DNA of 64,000 nt. Source: Desertimonas sp963733085 (GTDB taxonomy: Bacteria > Actinomycetota > Acidimicrobiia > Acidimicrobiales > Ilumatobacteraceae). The notes under the pieces are model-generated. The model saw nothing but the letters and a program-made list of their open reading frames with translations. It was not told the origin of the DNA and did not search any database. Location: contig CAVTBY010000009.1 in the NCBI GenBank assembly GCA_963733085.1, positions 62,001 to 126,000 on the forward strand, read 5' to 3'. Position numbers and translations under genes: made by a program. Positions 32,427-40,432 of this stretch are shown here, in pieces. Numbering within the stretch: position 1 is the first letter of the stretch; each line of letters opens with the position of its first letter.

Positions 32427-32569
32427 CGGTTGTCGTGACGTACGCCCCGTCAGCGATTCGGAATCCCGGGCCACCAACGCCCATCGTGTCGGATCAAGGG
32501 ACCACGCGCTATCTCCGGCGCGAGCGCGTCGACACAACGTGGGCCGCGATGGCTTGGTAGCATGGTGGC

Positions 32570-32779
32570 ATGGCGAAAAACCTGACGGTCCGACTCGACG
32601 ACGAACTGGCCGCCGACACCGAGGCGCTGGCCCGCGCCGAAGGCCAGAGCCTCAATGAGACGGTCAAGACGGCACTCCGCGAGGCCGTCGAACGCCGACG
32701 CCGTGATCCCAAGTTCGCCGCCCGCATCCGGCGCATCATCGACGAAGACCGCGAGCTGCTCGAGCGGCTCGCCAAATGA
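32570..32779 (+). CDS. Ribbon-helix-helix antitoxin
   Basis: A 69-aa DNA-binding antitoxin. The N-terminal strand MAKNLTVRLDDELAADTEAL and helix pair AEGQSLNETVKTALREAVER are typical of CopG/RHH dimers; the charged tail RRIIDEDRELLERL would occupy the toxin. Its stop overlaps the toxin start (ATGA at 32776-32779). No frameshift is needed, unlike its partner. It resembles the broken antitoxin head at 25.6 kb (same NLxxRLDDEL opening). Confidence 0.9.
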   Translation: MAKNLTVRLDDELAADTEALARAEGQSLNETVKTALREAVERRRRDPKFAARIRRIIDEDRELLERLAK

Positions 32780-33191
32780 CCGTCATATACCCCGACTTGC
32801 CGACTACCTCGCGATCGCGGTCGAGGTGACCGGGCTGGACCTCGACACGATCCTCAAGGCCACCGACCTCAACCTTGCCGACTCCGCCTTACACGCTCCC
32901 GCTGCTGGTTTCGGCGACACCGATTTCTACCCGAATTCGTCGACAAGGCCGCCGTGCTCATCGTGCGCCTCCGCCCGCAACCATCCGCTACCAGACGGAA
33001 ACAAGCGTGCCGCCTGGGTGTCACTGCGCTTGTTCGCCGAGCTGAACGGATGGCGATGGCAGCCGGCGCCATCGGTCGACGACTCAGAACGGGCTGTGTT
33101 GGCGATTGCCGCCAGCGAGTGGGACGAGGAGCGCACAGCAGCGTGGCTTGAGAGTCACCTTGCCCCTCCCGACGGAACCACCGTGATATAG
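32776..33191 (+). CDS. doc: Fic/Doc-family toxin (frameshifted)
   Basis: Death-on-curing type toxin; Doc phosphorylates elongation factor Tu. ATG 32776 overlaps the antitoxin stop. The opening MTVIYPDL must shift one base near 32800 to continue ADYLAIAVEVTGLDLDTILK. Two compensating shifts near 32932 and 32970 restore EFVDKAAVLIVRL between GFGDTDFYP and ARNHPLPDGNKRAAWVSLRL. The catalytic Fic loop HPLPDGNKR is intact, followed by LAIAASEWDEERTAAWLESH. With three shifts a functional product is uncertain unless these are base-calling errors. About 138 aa when repaired. Confidence 0.78.
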
Positions 33192-33209
33192 TTCGTAGAG
33201 AGTCGAAGG

Positions 33210-33227
33210 CGTTCCGTGTACGGAACG
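33210..33227. terminator. Hairpin after the toxin gene
   Basis: CGTTCCG (33210-33216), loop TGTA, CGGAACG (33221-33227): a perfect 7-base stem 18 bases after the Doc stop. There is no T-run, as usual in high-GC actinobacteria. It also lies 86 bases past the stop of the opposing MBL-fold gene, so it could serve both. Confidence 0.55.
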
Positions 33228-33312
33228 GCGAAGCCTCAAGTCCGCGGTCGTTGCTGGCAGCGGGTTGGGCTGACCGCGCGCACGGGATTCGCCGCCGCCA
33301 GCGGACTGGCGG

Positions 33313-34110
33313 CTAGGGCTGCTCGCCGACTTCGATTGGTTCGCCGGGCGGTAACAGTCGGAAGACATCTCGCAGTTCGCCAGGGGCGTGGTCAATTTCC
33401 CGTTCGATGGCGTCGCGACCCTCGTGGAAATGCGACCAGCCCTCGTAGTGGACGGGTATCGCTACACGTGGTCGAAGCGCGCTGCACAGCTCGACGGCGT
33501 CACGAGCGGTCATCGAGTAACGAACGGGCCCGGTGATCGGGAACTGCACTTCGCCCAGGTGCAGGATCGCGACGTCGACGTCGAGTCGATCGGCGACGTC
33601 GCGGACGCCGTTGTAGAGAACAGTGTCGCCAGAGACCCACACGACGCCGTTGCGTTGGCCGTCCCCACGCAGGGCGAAGCCGATCACGTCTCCGACGATC
33701 GGGCGGCTGAGCGGCGGACCGTGGCGACACGGCGTCGCCGTCACCTCGATCGTTGGCTTGCCTTCTGCTTCGAGCCGCGTGACGTCCCACGGATCGAGGC
33801 CACGCACACCTGAGCCGAGCCGCCGCGCCCCGGCCGTTGTGGTGATCACCATCGGGGCGGCAGGGAGCAACGCACGGCCGGAGTCGTCGAGGTTGTCGCC
33901 GTGATGGTCGTGGCTGACCAGCACGGCGTCGATCGGTCCGACTTCGTCGGGCTCGAGCGCAGGTCCGGACAGCTTCGTCGACTTGCTGCCCCACCCGAAC
34001 ATGTAGGTCCTGCCGGGAGGGTCGAACGTCGGATCGGTCAGAATCCGCCATCCCAGCGCCTCGATGACGACGGTGGGACCGCCGATGTGCGTGACGCGAA
34101 TCCCGGTCAC
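33313..34110 (-). CDS. MBL-fold metal-dependent hydrolase (UlaG-like)
   Basis: A 265-aa cytoplasmic metallo-hydrolase. It opens IRVTHIGGPTVVIEALGWRI with LTDPTFDPPG; metal ligands are in VLVSHDHHGDNLDDSGRALL (HxHxxD-like), TPCRHGP and GVVWVSGDTVLYNGV; the terminal His is in VAIPVHYEGWSHFHEGRDAI. This is the UlaG/L-ascorbate-6-phosphate lactonase-like branch, whose members act on varied phosphodiesters or lactones. GTG 34110 overlaps the upstream stress-protein stop (GTGA), so the two are coupled. Confidence 0.9.
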   Translation of the reverse strand: MTGIRVTHIGGPTVVIEALGWRILTDPTFDPPGRTYMFGWGSKSTKLSGPALEPDEVGPIDAVLVSHDHHGDNLDDSGRALLPAAPMVITTTAGARRLGSGVRGLDPWDVTRLEAEGKPTIEVTATPCRHGPPLSRPIVGDVIGFALRGDGQRNGVVWVSGDTVLYNGVRDVADRLDVDVAILHLGEVQFPITGPVRYSMTARDAVELCSALRPRVAIPVHYEGWSHFHEGRDAIEREIDHAPGELRDVFRLLPPGEPIEVGEQP

Positions 34111-35031
34111 GCGGGACCGGGACCGGAGGTGGTGCTCGCCGCCGCCGGCTCACTGACCAAGCCTCGGGCGGTCTTGCGAGCATGCGGTATGACGACGACA
34201 GGACATGAGGCGTGATGGGCCACGTGAGAGCTGACCGAGCCGAGCAGCAGTCGCTTGAAGCTGCCGAGACCACGTGACCCGACGACGACGAGATCCGCGT
34301 CCTTCGCCGCCTCGACGAGCACGGACGCTCCACTTCCGGTCCTGACCTTGACCTGCACCGGGACAGGCGGCCCGCTCGCGTCCGCACGCTCGAGCGCGGT
34401 CGCGACGACGTTGCGGGTGAGCGCTGCAAACCGATTGGCGGAGTCTGCACGCGTGGCAACGCTGACGAATGACGGGCGCCACGCATGGATCACCTCGACG
34501 TCCGCCTGCCGCGGCCGAGCCTCGTCCAGCGCCCAGTCGAGGGCGCGCCGCGACGTATCCGAACCGTCGACCCCGACGATCACTCGGTCGGGTCCAGTCC
34601 GGCGCGGACGGGAGAACGGCCGCACGATCACCACCGGGATCTCGGCATGGTGCAGGCAAGCCTGGCTGACCGAGCCGAGCACGAGACCGCGGACCGGCCC
34701 GAGTCCGCGGGCGCCGACGACGAGCAGGTCAGCTGCGGCAGCGCTCTCCAGCAGGCCGCGCGCCGGCAGATCGTTGACGGTGAGGCGCTCGACCGTAGCT
34801 GAGCCGCCATCGAGGACTCGGTCGACCGTCGTGTCGAGCGCGGCACTCGCGTCGGCCGCGGTGTAGGTGGGATCGAACCGCCGCTCGAGAAGCGGCGCGA
34901 TGTTGATCGAGGAATCCCCAACACAGCACCGCCGTCAGCGGCCAGCCTCGCAGTTGCGATTCCCACGTCGCCCATCGCAACGCCTCGGCCGCGCCTGGGG
35001 ACTCGTCCACTCCGACAACGATCGATCCCAT
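34107..35031 (-). CDS. Tandem universal stress protein (UspA family; one frameshift)
   Basis: Two Usp domains in about 307 aa. Domain 1 starts MGSIVVGVDESPGAAEALRW and, after TAVLCWG, must change frame at a GGGG run near 34912 to continue NIAPLLERRFDPTYTAADAS and end with ADLLVVGARGLGPVRGLVLG. Domain 2 starts RVIVGVDGSDTSRRALDWAL and ends DLVVVGSRGLGSFKRLLLGS with SHVAHHASCPVVVIP. Both have the G-2x-G-9x-G(S) ATP-binding pattern. GGAGCAGGCA precedes ATG 35031. Role: dormancy or stress adaptation; it shares an operon with the MBL-fold gene. Confidence 0.87.
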
Positions 35032-35114
35032 TGCCTGCTCCTTCCGACGAGCCGATCAATGCGCGCAGGCGGTGGCCGCCGTCCGGGGGGAACAACAGCC
35101 ACCGCTATCACGGG

Positions 35115-35890
35115 TCAGGTTGCGGCAACGGGTTCGAGCGTGGTGGCGGCGACCGCGTCGAGGATCGTGGCGGCGACGGCGTCGGGGTTGGACACGCTGA
35201 TCGCGTGCGAGGCGCCGGCGATCTCGCGGGTGCCCATGGCGCCGGCCCGCTCGGCTTCGAAGCGCTGCAGCGCGGCGGGAATGTTCAGGTCTTCGTCGCC
35301 GATCACGAACCAGGAGGGGATGTGCTTCCACGCCGGCGTGTCGGTCGGGAGGCCATCGGAGAGGGCGGCCTGTGTGGCCGGTCGCTGCGTCGCGGCCATG
35401 AGAGCCGCCTGCTCGGCGGGCACGTCGGCGGCGAACTGGTGGTGGAAGAGCTCCTGTCTGATGGCGAGCTCGTTGCCGCCGGTGGAGACCGGGTAGGCGA
35501 CGAGCGCGTCGCCGAGCGTGCTGCCGGGGAACATGGTCGACAGCTGGAACGCCGACTCTCCGTGCTCGGGAGCGAACGCGCAGACGTAGACGAGAGCGAC
35601 GACGGCGTCGTTGCCGGCGGCGGCCTCGGTGATCACCATTCCGCCGTAGGAGTGCCCGACGAGCACGACCGGCCCTTCGATCGAGCCGATGCACGTCGCG
35701 TACGTAGGCGGCGTCGCCGGACAGGCTGCGCAGGGGGTTGGCGACGGCAACGACGTCGCCGAAGCGCGGTGGTGGCCGGCGACCAGTCACGGCGCCGTGG
35801 TGGTAGAGCCGCTCGATGACCGGGTTCCAGCTGGCGGACTCGGCGAACGCCCCGTGGACGAGGACGATCGTGGGCTTCTGTGTTGGACAT
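35115..35890 (-). pseudogene. Alpha/beta hydrolase (island subfamily, copy 2), multiple frameshifts
   Basis: Relative of the genes at 29.1, 46.0 and 54.0 kb. ATG 35890 opens MSNTEA; a shifted frame gives TIVLVHGAFAESASWNPVIE, another VVAVANPLRSLSGDAAYVRD, and the main frame continues IEGPVVLVGHSYGGMVITEA, ALVYVCAFAPEHGESAFQLS, WFVIGDEDLNIPAALQRFEA and GASHAISVSNPDAVAATILD to the stop at 35115. At least three shifts, plus an extra stretch (GAVTGRRPPPRFGD) where siblings read straight into VVA, make this more damaged than most. All catalytic residues (Ser, Asp, His) survive in the reconstruction. Confidence 0.75.
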
Positions 35891-35979
35891 GGGTGTTCTG
35901 CTTTCTGTTGGGTCCCGGATGTGAGGTCGGAGCGACAAGCGATGATGGCCTGCTTCGAGCGCTTGCCGTGCGGACCGAG

Positions 35980-36934
35980 CTAGGCGGTGCTGAGGGCCTT
36001 GCGGAGGACGTGGACCGCCTGCTCGACGGCGCCGGTCGTCGCGGCGGTCGCGCGGAGGGGGTTGAGCATGAGGAAGTCGTGGATGGTGCCGTTGTAGCGG
36101 ACGCTGGTCGTGCGCACGCCGGCCTGCGGTGAGCTTGCGGGCGTAGGCCTCGCCCTCGTCGCGGAGCACGTCGTTCTCGTCGACGATCACGAACGCCTCC
36201 GGCAGACCGGCGAGCTCGTCGAGGGTGGCGCGCAGCGGCGAGGCGGTGATCTCGCCGCGCTTGTCGACGTCCGGGCAGGTAGGCGTCCCAGAACCAGGCC
36301 ATCCCCTTCGCGGTCAGGAACGGGCCGTCGGCGAACTCGCCGGTAGCTGTCGGTGTCCTGGGCGGCGTCGGTGACCGGGTAGTACAGCGACTGGTGGACG
36401 AAGGTGACGTCGCCGCGCTGCTTGGCGAGGATCGTCAGCGCGGCGGCCATGTTGCCGCCGACGGAGTCGCCGGCGACCGCGAGTCGTGACGCGTCGAGGC
36501 CCATCGTCGGGCCGTCGCGCATGATCCAGCGGGCCGTGGCGTAGGCCTGCTCGATGGCGACCGGGTACTGCGCCTCGGGCGAGCGGTCGTACTCGACGAA
36601 CACGACGGCGGCGTTCGCGCCGACCGCCAGCTCGCGGACGAGCCGGTCGTGTGTGCCGGCGTTGCCGAGGATCCAGCCGCCGCCGTGGACGTACAGAATC
36701 GTCGGCAAGGCTGCCGGAGGCGCCGACCGGCTTGACGATGCGGACCTCGACGTCGCCGACCTCGGCGGGGACCGTGATCCACTTCTCGTCGACGTCGGGC
36801 TTGTCGATCGGCGCGGCCTGGAGGTCGTCGAGCACCTTCCGGGCGCCGTCGACACCGAGCTCGTAGAGGAGCGGCGGCTGGGAGGTCGCGTCCGCGAGCT
36901 CCTGCGCCGCCGGCTCGAGAATGGGACTGCTCAT
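35980..36934 (-). pseudogene. HSL-type (alpha/beta hydrolase fold-3) esterase, multiple frameshifts
   Basis: Hormone-sensitive-lipase-like esterase. ATG 36934 (AAAGGAGG upstream) opens SSPILEPAAQELADATSQPP, then WITVPAEVGDVEVRIVKPVG. After a shift near 36715 come PTILYVHGGGWILGNAGTHD (HGGG oxyanion motif), VVFVEYDRSPEAQYPVAIEQ and RLAVAGDSVGGNMAAALTIL (nucleophile GDSVG). Further shifts near 36350, 36270 and 36120 bring GMAWFWDAYLP, EAFVIVDENDVLRDEGEAYA (catalytic Asp) and the His region TIHDFLMLNPLR, ending TAG at 35980. About 318 aa when repaired. It lies 101 bases downstream of the LAL regulator on the same strand. Confidence 0.78.
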
Positions 36935-37035
36935 GCGTTCGCCTCCTTTGACGATGGATGAGCAGTAGGACCGCGCAGTGTCGCGTTCTGTGACAACTCC
37001 CCACTGGTCGACCTGCGTTGCCGCTCAGACGATCG

Positions 37036-39794
37036 TCAGTGATCCAACTGGGTGCGGACCGTACGGAGCTCGCGACGGGTGGTGAGCCCGAGCTTGGTGA
37101 ACACCTTGCTGAGGTGGTACTCGACGGTCCTGGGGCTGATGAAGAGTTCGCTGCCGATCTCCGGGTTGGTGCGTCCGTCTGCGGCCAACCGGGCGATCTG
37201 CGCTTCTTGCGGGGTCAGATCGGCGCCCGAGCCAACGGCGCGCTTGCGCACGGTCTCGCCGGTCGCGGCCAGCTCGCGACGAGCGCGCTCGGCGAAGGCC
37301 TCGGCTCCCATGCCGTGGAGCATGTCGTAGGCGACACGAAGCTGTTCACGTGCATCGAGCCGCCGGTTCTCGCGTCGCAGCCACTCGCCGTAGAGCAGGT
37401 GCGCGCGTGCGAGATGCACGAATATTCGGGTGCGCGCCAGCCGTTTGATCGCTTCGAGGTGGTACGCCTCGGCGGCGGCACCGCTGCTGAGAAGAGCGTT
37501 CGACCTGGCCAGGATGCCGAGGGCCCAGTCGGTGCGTGCGACGACGGTCCGTTCCTCGAGTTCGCGCAGCGCCTCGGTGGCGACGTCGGGAGTGGCGCGG
37601 CGCGCCGCAGCCTCGACGAGTTCGACGAGGACGAACCCGCGGACGCCGAGCTCGTCGTGTCCGGCATGCGTCTTGGGCGCCAGCCAAGGCTTCGTCGTAA
37701 CCGCCGAGTCCGTTGTACAGGATTGCCGAGACGTACCCGACCTGAGCGATCCCTCGTCCCTCGCCCCGCAGGGTCGCGTTCGACGACGCCAAGGCGAGGT
37801 GATGCAGCGCCTTCGCCTCATCGCCGCGCCACGCGAGGAGCAGGCTCGAAGCGTACCCAAGGGGTGCGTAGCCGGTTGCGGCGCTGATCGAGTCGGATTC
37901 ATCGATCAGCGCAGCGGCGGCGGAGAACTCTCCGGCGTTGACGTGCACCCCGGCGCGATACGCCAGGGCGATCGGAAGTTGTCCGAGCGTCCCCGAGTCT
38001 CGAGAACGCCGAACTGCGCCCGTTGCGAGTTCGTCCTGGAGCGCGTCGTCCCACAATTCCCCGGCGATGAGCCAAGCCAGCCAGAACCACCGCGCACTGC
38101 TCGCCCCATCGTCAGCGTGGCCGCGAAACATTTCCAGCGCGCTTTGCAACGGCGCTGCCGCTGCGCTGTAGCCGTCCGTGAACCTCATCGCGAGGCCGTC
38201 CAACAACAGATCGGCCGCCCGCGGTGGTGACGGTCGGGCCGGTGCCGCTCGAGCCTTCTCGGCTACCTCTCGTAGGGTGAGGTGCGTGCTGAGGCGTCCG
38301 GCGAAGATCCTCGCGCCGAGCGCTTCGAGGTACGTCTCGCGTGCAAGTCCGTCGTCGAGGTGTTCGAGTTGCTCGGCCGCATCGAGGAGCAGCGGCGGGG
38401 CGTCGCGTCCCCGACTGCGGGCAAAGACGATCTCGGCGCGCAGCCGCACCAGCATGGCGCGTTGGAGGTCGTCGAGGGGCCCGATCTCCGCCGCCGCGAT
38501 CAGCGCCTCCGCGGCGTCGTAGGCGGCCGCCTCGAACTTTGCTTGTGCTGCCGCGAGCGCTCGAGCGGAGCGCCGCGCCGGGTCAGCTGTCAGCTCCGTC
38601 GCCGCGCTCGAGAAATGCGGCGGCCGCGGCGACACCGCCGCGGCTCTGCGCCCGCTCGGCCGATCGTTCGAGTTCGGCGGCGACGGCCTCGTCAGGCCCT
38701 TCCGCCGCATGGGCCCGATGCCACGCGCGCCGATCCGGGTCCAGCTGGGGGTCGGTTGCGTCAGCGAGTGCGCGGTGCACGGCCCGGCGGTCAGCGACGC
38801 TGCCCGCCCGGTAGGCCGCGGAGCGAACCAGCGGATGACGGAATCGCACGCGTGGACCGAGCTCGATCAACCCTTCGTCCTCGGCCGCTGCTTCAGCGCC
38901 ATGCCCGACCTCGAGCCGGTCGGCGGCGCGCCGCACCAGCGTCCCGTCACCCAGGGGTTCGGCGGCAGCGATGAGCATGAGTCGTTGGGTCTGTTTCGGG
39001 AGCGATTCGACTCGCCTGATGAAGCTCTGCTCGATCTGGCCCGCCAACGGCCGCGTCGCCGGAAGGGCGAAGCCTCCTGCCAGCTCGGCCGCGGTCAGGC
39101 CGCGGGGCAACTCCAGCAACGCAAGGGGGTTGCCGCGCGTCTCGGCGACGATCCGGTCGCGCACCCGCACGTCGAGCCGCCCGAGACTCGCCGACTTCAG
39201 CAGCGCTTTCGCATCGCCGTTGCTCAAACCACTGACGGTCCGTTCCGGCAGCCCGTCGAGCTCCACCGCGTCGCTCGGCTCGCGTACGGCGAACACGAGG
39301 GCGACTGACTCAGCTAGCAGCCGTCTCGCGACGAACGAGAATGTCTGCGCCGAGACCTGGTCTAGCCACTGTGCGTCGTCGACTAGGCAGACCAGCGGTC
39401 GCTCCTCGGCAACCGCCGACAACAGGGTCAGTACCGCCAGCCCCACCATGAAGCGATCGGGTGTCCCACCGTCGACGAGCCCGAATGCCGTGCCAAGGGC
39501 ATCGCGTTGCGGACCCGGCAGATCCTCCGCGTGGTCCAACATCGGCGCGCACAGCTGATGCACGCCGGCGAAGGCGAGCTCCATCTCGGACTGGACGCCC
39601 ACGGCGCGCTCGACGCGACACCCGGCGGCGGTTCTCGTCGCATATTCCATCAGCGCGCTCTTGCCGACCCCCGCTTCACCGCGAAGCACCAGCACCCGAC
39701 TCTGACTGGCTCGAATGTCCGTCAGCAGCTGATCCAGAAGATCGCACTCGCTGCGCCGGCCGACCAGGCCGGTTCCCGCATCACTGCTGAACAC
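37036..39794 (-). CDS. LAL-type AAA/LuxR transcriptional regulator, copy 1 (two frameshifts)
   Basis: Large ATP-dependent LuxR regulator, about 918 aa repaired. The N-terminal AAA module shows VLVLRGEAGVGKSALMEYAT (Walker A), PLVCLVDDAQWLDQVSAQTF (Walker B) and VRFRHPLVRSAAYRAGSVAD. Shifts near 38590 and 37680 interrupt a long TPR-like helical middle (LLLDAAEQLEHLDDGLARET, AILYNGLGGYDEALAGAQDA). The C-terminal LuxR helix-turn-helix is LTPQEAQIARLAADGRTNPE, FISPRTVEYHLSKVFTKLGL. It is divergent from copy 2 across a 638-base gap and upstream of the esterase and hydrolase genes it may control. Confidence 0.87.
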
Positions 39795-40432
39795 TGTTCT
39801 CCCCCGTGGCGACGACTCCTCTCGGACTCGGACACGATATTCGACGCCATTTGGGACTTGCCTGGTGAAACGGGCGGGGCGGATGTCACAGATCGGAGGA
39901 TGGCTCGGTCTTGTGTCTGAACCCGAGATCGGGACCTGCGCTCATGTTGACCTACGACCCCAATCCACCGCTCGGCCCGATCGGCTATCAGCCGGTCGAG
40001 TTCCTCGATATTCCCCCCATGAATGAAGGCCTGGGCACCTCTCGTGGTCCCGATCGGATCGAGCGAATCGGAGCGCGATTGGACGGTCGAATTCGCTCCG
40101 ACCTCGCCCGATCAGCCCGCCGGTTCATCACCGGCCTCGTGGAGCGCTACGACGGCGACAGCGAGGACGTGCGATCGATCATCCACGACCTCAACGCGGA
40201 CGGCGCCTAGGAATGCCACGGCCCGGGCGGAACGTCGAGACGGAAGTACTCGGCGTCGGCGTAGCACCAATACCAGATCGAAGCGGCGCACGATCGGATG
40301 GTTCGTCGATGTCGGCGCGGCGCCTGCACTGCACAGTCGACCGACCGCCGATGCAGCCCGACCCCGAGCGCTGCCCTATCGGCGTAGGTCGCTGACCCTC
40401 GTCTAGCTCGCTGCCATTGGCCCGACGTATGG
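39795..40432. other. Divergent intergenic region between the two LAL regulators
   Basis: 638 bases containing both regulator promoters and one weak plus-strand frame at 39944-40210. A minus-strand frame ending at 40207 finishes with IWYWCYADAEYFRLDVPPGP, which looks protein-like but has no supported start. No repeat or operator stands out. Confidence 0.5.
39944..40210 (+). CDS. Hypothetical protein
   Basis: An 88-aa frame: MLTYDPNPPLGPIGYQPVEF, then a basic amphipathic part (IERIGARLDGRIRSDLARSA) and FITGLVERYDGDSEDVRSII. The helical C-terminal half looks coding, but there is no clear ribosome binding site and no recognised family. An upstream in-frame start at 39911 exists. It lies in the promoter gap between two LAL regulators on the plus strand, the same direction as copy 2. 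Confidence 0.4.
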   Translation: MLTYDPNPPLGPIGYQPVEFLDIPPMNEGLGTSRGPDRIERIGARLDGRIRSDLARSARRFITGLVERYDGDSEDVRSIIHDLNADGA

